NCBI RefSeq assembly: GCF_018613695.1
Contig: NZ_JAGGPR010000006.1
Span: 62,001-126,000 of the forward strand
Direction: 5' to 3'
DNA length: 64,000 bases
Source: Arthrobacter sp. ISL-95
GTDB lineage: Bacteria; Actinomycetota; Actinomycetes; Actinomycetales; Micrococcaceae
Positions 17,332 to 24,587 of this stretch are shown here, one piece after another. The position numbers and the translations under genes are program-made. Under the pieces are notes generated by a model. The model saw nothing but the letters and a program-made list of their open reading frames with translations. It had not been told where the DNA came from and made no database searches. Numbering within the stretch: position 1 is the first letter of the stretch; each line of letters starts with the position of its first letter.

Positions 17332-18160
17332 CCGTTCAGCGATCGACGCCGCCGCCGTCGTGATCCTCGTCCTCATTGTCACCGCCGTGGCGGCAGCGCC
17401 CTGGTTGGCGCCGTTTCCTCCTGACGATCAGAACCTGGCCGCACGTCTTGCACCGCCCAGCGTCACGCATTGGCTGGGAACGGACCACCTGGGGCGGGAC
17501 ACGCTAAGCCGATTGCTCGACGGCGGCCGCTTCTCATTGGTGGTGGCCGCACTGGCCACAGTACTCACCGGCATCATCGGTTTGGTGGTGGGTGTGCTCA
17601 GTGCCCGCCGCAAAGGCTGGCTGGACGAGTTCTTCACGCGCACCAATGACGTCCTGCTCGCCTTGCCGGAGATGGTGGTGGCGTTATTCATTGTGGCTGC
17701 CATGGGCACTGGCTTCACCTCCCTGCTGGTGGCATTGACTGTGACAGGGTGGACGCCGTTTGCGCGGTTGGCCCGGACGCTGGCCTATGACATCTCGGCG
17801 CGCGGCTTTGTTGAAGCAGCGAGGGTGGTGGGCTGTTCGCCGTCGTTCATTGTTTTCCGCCACATCCTCCCGCATCTGGCGGCCCCGATGCTGGGTCAGG
17901 CAACGTTGCGCTTTGGTCAGCTCCTGATCAGCGTAGGTGCCTTGTCCTACCTCGGACTCGGCGTCCAACCACCGCAATCGGACTGGGGTTCCATGCTGGC
18001 TGCAGCGCAACCGTACGCCGAGAGGGCGCCATGGGGGATCATCGCCCCCGGGCTCGCTGTCTTCCTGGTTGCCCTGTGCGTGACGCTCATTGGTCAAAGG
18101 GCTTCGCGCCGTGCCTCGGATCCGGTGGACGTCCTGATAGTGGAGGGCCAGCATGCCTGA
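17315..18160 (+). CDS. ABC transporter permease (DppC family)
   Basis: A 281-residue second permease of the importer. It has the DppC/OppC layout: one N-terminal helix, then HWLGTDHLGRDTLSRLL, then five more helices, with the EAA loop EAARVVGCSPSFIVFRHILPH. It starts with GTG inside the last 17 bases of the upstream permease gene and overlaps the ATPase start by 8 bases, so translation is tightly coupled. A TTG at 17324 is a possible alternative start. Confidence 0.87.
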   Translation: MAPLRNRSAIDAAAVVILVLIVTAVAAAPWLAPFPPDDQNLAARLAPPSVTHWLGTDHLGRDTLSRLLDGGRFSLVVAALATVLTGIIGLVVGVLSARRKGWLDEFFTRTNDVLLALPEMVVALFIVAAMGTGFTSLLVALTVTGWTPFARLARTLAYDISARGFVEAARVVGCSPSFIVFRHILPHLAAPMLGQATLRFGQLLISVGALSYLGLGVQPPQSDWGSMLAAAQPYAERAPWGIIAPGLAVFLVALCVTLIGQRASRRASDPVDVLIVEGQHA

Positions 18161-19736
18161 GCTGGTGATTGAGGATCTGAGCGTCCGGGGCGGGAACATG
18201 GGCCGCCCCATCCTGACCGGCGTCAGCCTGACCGTCAAACCAGGCGAATTTGTGGCGCTCGTTGGCGGTTCGGGCTCGGGGAAGACCATGACCGCACGAT
18301 CAGTTCTGCAGTTGTTGCCTCAGCCGTTGAGGATTGAATCCGGCTCCATCCGCCTCGGGTCGCTGGACGTTGCCGGAGCGCCGGAAGCAGAGCTGAACCG
18401 CATCCGGGGTGGTCGGCTGGGAATGCTGTTCCAGCAGCCAAAAAAGATGTTCAATCCCAACAAAAGCATCGGAGCCCATCTCCGGGAACCCCTCAAACTG
18501 CATGGCGGCCTACGCGGCCATGCGGCGAAGGCGAAGGCTCTTGAATTGCTGGCAGAGGTGGGCTTCGAGGACCCGCGGAGGGGTGCGCGCTCCTACCCGC
18601 ATCAGCTCTCCGGCGGCATGGCGCAGCGGGCCATGACGGCTATGGCCCTGGCTGGCCAGCCCGAGATCCTCCTGGCGGACGAACCAACATCCGCACTGGA
18701 CAAGGTGTTGGAGCAACAAATCCTTGAGCTGCTGGACCGGCAACGGATCCAGCGCGGCCTGGGGATCCTCTACATCACCCACAACCTTGCCTCGGTGGCT
18801 GCCTTTGCGGACAGGGTCCTGGTGATGGACGCGGGCGTGATCGTTGAATCCGGCACCACGGAATCGGTTCTTGGCAGCCCCAAGACCGAGTACACCCGCA
18901 GACTCCTTGAAGCGTCCAACCTGGCGCCCACCGGTATCCCGGCGCCCCCCAAGCACCAGCGCAGTGCCCTGAAACTGACCAACGTGGTCAAGCAGTTCGG
19001 ATCCGGAAAGCGCGGCGGGCGCCCTGCCTTGGACTCGATCTCACTGGAGGTCCAACAAGGCGAAATCCTGGGCATCCTCGGCCAATCAGGATCAGGGAAG
19101 AGCACGCTCGCCCGGGCCATTGTTGGGTTGGAAGGCATCAGCAGTGGCAGCATCAGCAGGACGCTCATGGCAAATGACACAAGGGCAACAGCCGTGCAAC
19201 TGGTGTTCCAGGAGCCCCACGATTCCTTCGATCCGCGCATGACACTCCGAGCCAGCCTTGAAGCACCGCTCCGATCAGAGAACGAGCTCTCGGCAGAGGA
19301 GCGGTCCCGGAAGCTTACTTCAGCAATGGAAGAAGTGGAGTTGGATCCGGCACTCCTGGACCGGCGGCCAGGTCAATGCTCAGGTGGGCAATTACAGCGG
19401 GTCACCATTGCCCGGGCGTTGCTTTTGGAGCCCGAAGTTCTTATCTGTGACGAGGCAACGTCCGCTTTGGATGCGCTGACCCAGCGGACCATTCTTGACC
19501 TGCTCCAGCGACTCCATCGGGACCGCGCGCTGACTTTGGTGATCATCACCCATGACATGGACGTGGTGCGGCATATGTGCCAACGGGTGGCTGTCCTCTA
19601 CCAAGGATGCCTTGTGGAGCTCACTGACACGGACAGGTTCTTTGCGGACCCGCAGCATCAGCACAGCCAGGCCCTGGTCTCCGCTGCCATACCGTGCCGT
19701 GGCCTGCACCTGAAGAAATTCAGGGCCGCGCTTTAG
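18153..19736 (+). CDS. Double ABC ATPase (DppD-DppF fusion)
   Basis: A 527-residue protein with two complete nucleotide-binding domains, taking the place of separate DppD and DppF proteins. Domain 1 has Walker A VGGSGSGKT (about residue 36), signature LSGGMAQRAM and Walker B ILLADEPTSALD. Domain 2 has Walker A LGQSGSGKST (about 315), signature CSGGQLQRVTIARAL and Walker B VLICDEATSALD. The intervening segment contains the usual TRRLLEASNL linker of this family. It is the last gene of the importer operon. With the SBP and two permeases, the transporter is complete. Confidence 0.88.
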   Translation: MPELVIEDLSVRGGNMGRPILTGVSLTVKPGEFVALVGGSGSGKTMTARSVLQLLPQPLRIESGSIRLGSLDVAGAPEAELNRIRGGRLGMLFQQPKKMFNPNKSIGAHLREPLKLHGGLRGHAAKAKALELLAEVGFEDPRRGARSYPHQLSGGMAQRAMTAMALAGQPEILLADEPTSALDKVLEQQILELLDRQRIQRGLGILYITHNLASVAAFADRVLVMDAGVIVESGTTESVLGSPKTEYTRRLLEASNLAPTGIPAPPKHQRSALKLTNVVKQFGSGKRGGRPALDSISLEVQQGEILGILGQSGSGKSTLARAIVGLEGISSGSISRTLMANDTRATAVQLVFQEPHDSFDPRMTLRASLEAPLRSENELSAEERSRKLTSAMEEVELDPALLDRRPGQCSGGQLQRVTIARALLLEPEVLICDEATSALDALTQRTILDLLQRLHRDRALTLVIITHDMDVVRHMCQRVAVLYQGCLVELTDTDRFFADPQHQHSQALVSAAIPCRGLHLKKFRAAL

Positions 19737-19995
19737 CCGCAGGCTGTTGGTATGACAGGGCATGCGGAGGGGAGACCTGTGCCGGGCGGCTCTGCCGCCG
19801 TGACCAGCCCGGGTAGGAGACGTTGGCGGCGGCCTCTGGTGGAATTTACTTCGGTCTCCCAGAGGGGTGCATGGCCCCACCTGGTGGTAGAGGGCACAGG
19901 AGACCTTATCCGGCCCCGGTTCTTGATCCGGGCCCTTGGTTGCCTTCAGACTTGGATCACCCGAGGACAACCAGGATGCAGGGAGTTTGAGTGCC

Positions 19996-20421
19996 ATGCC
20001 CAAGACCGGAAAGAATGATCACGCCCGCAAGGACGAGCTGCCGTCCACCCTGCAGCGCTCGGAGCAGAAAGCCCGGGACACTTTTGCCAAGACCTACGAT
20101 TCGGCAATGGAGACCTATGACAACGATCCGAGCCGGTCGGCCCGGACGGCTTTCGCTGCACTGAAGCACAGTTACGAGAAGGTGGGCGATCATTGGGAAC
20201 CCAAGGAGGAACGCGGACCTTCAGACGACCGGGCCGAGGAAGGGGTGGACTCCAGCAAGCCCACGGCCGGGGGAGTGGATGCCCATGCTTCCAAGGAGCA
20301 TCTCTACCGCCGCGCGAAGGAAATGGACATCAAGGGCCGCTCAAAAATGGATAAGAATCAGCTGGTGGAAGCGCTTCAGAAGGCAAACGACGCCGCGACC
20401 CGGAAGGCGCGGGAAAGCTAG
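19996..20421 (+). CDS. ChaB-domain protein with C-terminal Rho-N-like domain
   Basis: A 141-residue soluble, charged protein. The first 65 residues match the ChaB fold (ELPSTLQRSEQKARDTFAKT, then AALKHSYEKVGDHWEPKE). The last 45 form a helical Rho N-terminal-like motif (LYRRAKEMDIKGRSKMDKNQ, then LVEAL), often seen in nucleic-acid-binding proteins. The middle is an acidic linker. The start ATG 19996 is chosen because GGGAG precedes it and upstream codons do not look coding. The function is unknown; ChaB was named for a link to cation transport but its biochemical role is not settled. It stands alone on the plus strand. Confidence 0.8.
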   Translation: MPKTGKNDHARKDELPSTLQRSEQKARDTFAKTYDSAMETYDNDPSRSARTAFAALKHSYEKVGDHWEPKEERGPSDDRAEEGVDSSKPTAGGVDAHASKEHLYRRAKEMDIKGRSKMDKNQLVEALQKANDAATRKARES

Positions 20422-20537
20422 GTGTCCAGTAGATGCAAAAGTGCCCGGCGCGCAGCTGGGTGACATTGCCTTTGGACTGATGGTAAGTATGCTGATAGTT
20501 CTGGAAAGACTTCAGGACATTTAGCTATTCGAGGTGC

Positions 20538-22928
20538 ATGATGGCGGATCGCATCACCGACATTTGGGGAACCAGAACACCCTTTCCTGCCGGAGGAGAC
20601 TGGCCGGTCCGGGTGGACTTCGCACTGGATGGGGGTCTCAGCGAAGGCGACGTCGACCAATGGGTCCAATCAGCCTGCGTGCTGTGCAGCAACGGCTGTG
20701 GCTGTGACATTGCCGTCAAAGACGGTGTCATGGTGGGCATCCGGGGTCGCGCCGAGGATCGCGTGAACAAGGGACGTCTTGGGCCGAAAGGCCTGTTTGC
20801 CAGTTGGCAGGGCGTGGCAAACAAAGACCGCCTGACCCGGCCCTTGATCCGCGAAGGCGATTCTTTGGTGGAGACCGATTGGGACACTGCCATGAGCCGG
20901 GTGGTGGAACGAAGCAAGCAATTGCTGGCTGACAAAGGCCCCCTAAGCCACGGCTTCTACACCAGCGGTCAACTCTTTCTGGAGGAGTATTACGCTTTGG
21001 CCGTGATCGGCAAGGCAGGCATCGGGACCCCCCACATGGACGGCAACACCCGGTTGTGCACGGCAACAGCCGCATCAGCCCTGAAAGAGACCTTTGGAGC
21101 GGACGGGCAGCCCGGCGCCTACGAGGACATCGACTCTGCCGACGCAATCTTCCTCTATGGCCACAACATGCCGGAAACACAGACGGTTCTCTGGTCCCGC
21201 ATTCTGGACCGTCTTAGCGGACCTACACCGCCCAAACTGGTTTGCGTTGATCCCCGGAATACCGAGGCGGCACGGCATGCAAGCGTTCATTTAGCAGTCC
21301 GGCCCGGCACCAATCTGGCGCTCATGCACGCTCTGATCCGTGAAGTCCTCGAGAACGGGTGGTTCGACTCCGGGTACGTCCAACAGCACGCACTTGGCTT
21401 CGATGAGCTGAGACGCACTGTGGAGAAATGGACCCCCGCGGTTGCTGCCGAGGTCTGCGGGGTCGCTGCCGCCGACATCAGGGAAGCGGCGCGAATCTTT
21501 GGTACCTCAAGCAGTGTGCTGTCCACTGTGTTGCAAGGGTTCTATCAGTCGGCCCAGGCCACGGCCGCCTCATGCCAGGTCAATAACCTGCACCTGTTGC
21601 GCGGCATGCTTGGCCGGCCGGGAGCCGGACTTCTACAAATGAACGGTCAACCGACAGCCCAAAACAACAGGGAATGCGGTGCCGACGGCGACCTTCCGGG
21701 CTTCCGTAACTGGGGCAACCAGGAGCACATCCAGGAATTGGCGAAGCTGTGGAACGTGGACCCGGCCGTCATTCCGCATTGGGCACCGCCCACTCACGCC
21801 CTGCAGATTTTCCGCTATGCGGAGCAAGGATCCATCAATTTCCTCTGGGTGTCAGCCACCAACCCCGCTGTGTCCATGCCTGAGCTCCATCGGATCCGGA
21901 ACATCCTGGCCAAGCCCGAGCTGTTTTTGGTGGTGCAGGACATGTATCTGACCGAAACGGCCGAACTGGCCGACGTCGTCCTACCCGCAGCAGCTTGGGG
22001 CGAAAAGACAGGAACGTTCACCAACGCCTCACGTGTGGTCCATGTTTCGGATAAGGCCGTGGATCCACCTGGTGAAGCCCGCAGTGATCTGGCGATCTTC
22101 CTGGACTACTCCCGCCGCATGGGATTCACAACGCTGGAGGGCTCGCCATTGCTTACCTGGGAAGGCCCTGAGGAAGCGTTCGAGGCGTGGAAGGAATGCT
22201 CGCGGGGACGGCCTTGCGACTACACGGGGTTGACCTACGAAAAACTGCGGGGCGGAAGCGGCATCCCTTGGCCATGCAATGACGACAACCCTGACGGCAC
22301 CACCCGGCTCTACGCAGATGGCCGCTTTCCCACCGATCCGGATCATTGCGAAAACTACGGCCACGACCTGCTCACCGGAGCCGAGGTGGAGCCTGCGTCC
22401 TATCGCGCTTCGGCACCGGACGGCCGGGCTTTTCTGAAGACCACGGAGTATCACCCACCTCACGAAGAACCGGACAGTGAGTATCCGCTCCGTTACACCA
22501 CAGGACGAACGGCGTATCACTTTCATACCCGCACCAAGACGGCACGCTCCCGTGAACTCAATTCTGCCGCCCCCAAAATGTGGGTGGAGATTTCCGTGCA
22601 GGACGCTTCGGAGCTGGGAATTTCCGAGGGCGACATAGTGCGGGTGACATCGCGAAGGGGGCGAATTGAGGCTCCGGCCCGCGTAAGCGGGGTCCGTCCG
22701 GGGACGGTCTTTGCGCCGTTTCATTATGGCTACTGGGACAGCGACGACGGAGAAACAGGCCGCCACGCCACCGCTGCCAACGAACTGACCCTCACTGAAT
22801 GGGATCCGGTGTCCAAGCAACCGATCTTCAAGAACGCAGCCGTAAGGGTGGAGAGGATCGCAAAAGGTGCTGGCCCGGCCCCGGCTCCACTCACCACCGC
22901 GTCCCGGCCGGAACGGAGGGAGCCATGA
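20538..22928 (+). CDS. Molybdopterin oxidoreductase (nitrate reductase/formate dehydrogenase-like catalytic subunit)
   Basis: A 796-residue bis-MGD enzyme of the DMSO-reductase family. The N-terminal Fe-S segment has C47-x2-C50-x3-C54, but the position of the usual fourth cysteine before Lys-Gly is glycine (RLGPKG, G82); C56 in CGC may substitute. The Mo ligand is probably C174 in DGNTRLCTAT, as in NapA/NarB-type enzymes. Later segments include YGHNMPETQTVLW, NNRECGADGDLPGFRNWGN, ADVVLPAAAWGEKTGTF and the C-terminal molybdopterin-binding domain (DIVRVTSRRGRIEAPARVSG). There is no Tat signal, so it is cytoplasmic, which fits an assimilatory-type role. Substrate is not determined. It overlaps the next small gene by ATGA. 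Confidence 0.82.
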   Translation: MMADRITDIWGTRTPFPAGGDWPVRVDFALDGGLSEGDVDQWVQSACVLCSNGCGCDIAVKDGVMVGIRGRAEDRVNKGRLGPKGLFASWQGVANKDRLTRPLIREGDSLVETDWDTAMSRVVERSKQLLADKGPLSHGFYTSGQLFLEEYYALAVIGKAGIGTPHMDGNTRLCTATAASALKETFGADGQPGAYEDIDSADAIFLYGHNMPETQTVLWSRILDRLSGPTPPKLVCVDPRNTEAARHASVHLAVRPGTNLALMHALIREVLENGWFDSGYVQQHALGFDELRRTVEKWTPAVAAEVCGVAAADIREAARIFGTSSSVLSTVLQGFYQSAQATAASCQVNNLHLLRGMLGRPGAGLLQMNGQPTAQNNRECGADGDLPGFRNWGNQEHIQELAKLWNVDPAVIPHWAPPTHALQIFRYAEQGSINFLWVSATNPAVSMPELHRIRNILAKPELFLVVQDMYLTETAELADVVLPAAAWGEKTGTFTNASRVVHVSDKAVDPPGEARSDLAIFLDYSRRMGFTTLEGSPLLTWEGPEEAFEAWKECSRGRPCDYTGLTYEKLRGGSGIPWPCNDDNPDGTTRLYADGRFPTDPDHCENYGHDLLTGAEVEPASYRASAPDGRAFLKTTEYHPPHEEPDSEYPLRYTTGRTAYHFHTRTKTARSRELNSAAPKMWVEISVQDASELGISEGDIVRVTSRRGRIEAPARVSGVRPGTVFAPFHYGYWDSDDGETGRHATAANELTLTEWDPVSKQPIFKNAAVRVERIAKGAGPAPAPLTTASRPERREP

Positions 22929-23386
22929 ACCTCCACATCTACCTTGGCCTTCTCCACCGGGGCGAACAAACCCTGGCAAGTTCATTCCGCCAGGTGTCCG
23001 AGGGCCACGGCGACGAGCCGGATATCCATTTCCTGTGTCAGAGCCTGGGTGGGCAGTCCGAGCATCATGTGGCCCTCCTGTTACCTGTAGTTGAGCGCTA
23101 TGGGGAAGAGGGCTCGGATAATGAGCCGGAAAGGCTCCACGCCCAGGGCCTATCGGAAACCCGCAGCGGGCCGGTGGGTCTTCTACGCGATCTGCAGGAC
23201 CTTTATGTGTTGGCCAGCTTGGTGGACATCACCTGGACGGTGATGGAGCAAGCAGGGCAGGCCCTGCGCGACAGTGAACTCTTGTCCGTGGTGGAGCAGT
23301 GCCATCAAGAGACTGAAGTCCAACTCCGCTGGCTCAAAACGCGGATCAAGCAGGCTGCGCCGCAGGCGCTGCTCGTTGCCGAATGA
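22925..23386 (+). CDS. Small helical protein coupled to the molybdopterin enzyme
   Basis: A 153-residue protein, mostly alpha-helical by composition, starting in the ATGA overlap with the oxidoreductase gene. I do not recognise a named family. It has scattered Glu/His pairs that resemble a ferritin-like four-helix bundle (LHRGEQTL, GGQSEHHVALL, WTVMEQAGQAL, VVEQCHQETE), but only the last shows a true E-x-x-H. A diiron or metal-binding partner, or a maturation chaperone for the molybdoenzyme, are the options the context suggests. No signal peptide or membrane segment is present. Confidence 0.7.
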   Translation: MNLHIYLGLLHRGEQTLASSFRQVSEGHGDEPDIHFLCQSLGGQSEHHVALLLPVVERYGEEGSDNEPERLHAQGLSETRSGPVGLLRDLQDLYVLASLVDITWTVMEQAGQALRDSELLSVVEQCHQETEVQLRWLKTRIKQAAPQALLVAE

Positions 23387-23564
23387 GTAATTTTTATGGT
23401 GGCATCATGGTGTATCCGGGATATAAGTGTGCACTCTCACGTCGGCGGGACGCATGCCAAATATGCAGGAACGGGTTCACACCGGCATAGTTAACGTCTT
23501 GGGGTTGCACTTTATGGGTACAGTCACCGCATGAAGGCAGGACAGAAACGAACAGGGGCTTAAC

Positions 23565-24587
23565 TTGGCAGGGAATGCGACCTTCCGGCACAGCAACACC
23601 GCGCTGCTCTCGGTGAGCAGCGTAGAAGCTCCGAGGATAGTGAGCTCCACGGATTTCGACCGGAGATTGGCTTCGACCCTGCAGCGGCTGAAGTTCCCGC
23701 CGCGATTGCTTGAGCGCGTTGCGGGCATCACGCACCGCCGCTGGTGGGCCGCCGGGACGTCGTTCGACGACGCAGCCGTGGAAGCAGGTGCCAAAGCCTT
23801 GGCAGAGGCCGGCATCGAAGCCTCGGAAATTGGCTTGTTGATCAACACTTCGGTGACGAGGCGCAACCTCGAACCGTCCGTGGCGGTCAAGATTCACCAC
23901 GAACTCGGCTTGCCGTCGTCGGCCATGAACTTTGACTTGGCCAACGCGTGCCTCGGGTTCGTGAATGGCTTGATCCTGGCGGCAAATATGATCGATTCGG
24001 GACAGATCAGGTACGCGGTGATCGTCAATGGCGAGGACGCGCAAGGCACACAGGAAGCCACCCTGGCGCGGCTCCAGCGTCCTGAAACCACTCGTGAAGA
24101 TTTCAACCGCGAATTCGCCACGCTGACACTTGGATCCGGGGCTGCTGCAGCGGTCCTGGGCCCTGTTGACGAGCACCCGGGGGCACACCGGCTTGTTGGA
24201 GGCGTTATGCGTGCCGGCACGGAACATCACGAGCTGTGTGTTGGCGGAATCGATGGCATGTCCACCGATACCAAAGGATTGCTCGACGGCGGTCTGCAGC
24301 TTGTGGTGGACGCCTGGCATGAGGCCCAGCCCGAGTGGGATTGGGCCAGCATGGACCGTTACGTCACTCATCAAGTCAGCAACGCCTACACCCAGGCGAT
24401 CATCAACGCCATAGACCTGGACCCGGATAAGGTCCCCATCACTTTCCCGCACTGGGGCAATGTGGGTCCTGCATCGCTTCCCATGACACTCGCTGCCCAA
24501 GCTCAGTCACTAACATCCGGTGACCGGGTCCTGTGCATGGGCGTGGGGTCCGGGCTGAACGCAGGAATGGTGGAGATCGTTTGGTAG
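23565..24587 (+). CDS. oleA: OleA: long-chain acyl-CoA condensing thiolase for olefin synthesis
   Basis: A 340-residue KAS-III/thiolase-fold enzyme. OleA joins two fatty acyl-CoA molecules head to head to a beta-keto acid, the first step of long-chain olefin synthesis. Catalytic Cys129 lies in LANACLGF; His in YVTHQVSN and Asn in HWGNVGPASLP complete the triad. Glu103 in RRNLEPSVA corresponds to the base of X. campestris OleA (Glu117): spacing to the Cys is 26 residues in both. It begins with TTG at 23565. Downstream oleBC and oleD follow with overlapping ends, so the four functions form one operon. Confidence 0.9.
   Translation: MAGNATFRHSNTALLSVSSVEAPRIVSSTDFDRRLASTLQRLKFPPRLLERVAGITHRRWWAAGTSFDDAAVEAGAKALAEAGIEASEIGLLINTSVTRRNLEPSVAVKIHHELGLPSSAMNFDLANACLGFVNGLILAANMIDSGQIRYAVIVNGEDAQGTQEATLARLQRPETTREDFNREFATLTLGSGAAAAVLGPVDEHPGAHRLVGGVMRAGTEHHELCVGGIDGMSTDTKGLLDGGLQLVVDAWHEAQPEWDWASMDRYVTHQVSNAYTQAIINAIDLDPDKVPITFPHWGNVGPASLPMTLAAQAQSLTSGDRVLCMGVGSGLNAGMVEIVW

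Noticed and set aside
19752..20018. 88-codon frame before the ChaB-like gene
   Set aside because: Arg/Gly/Pro-rich random composition and overlap with the better supported start at 19996.
23394..24500. 368-codon minus-strand frame opposite oleA
   Set aside because: Antisense to oleA with all catalytic residues on the other strand.
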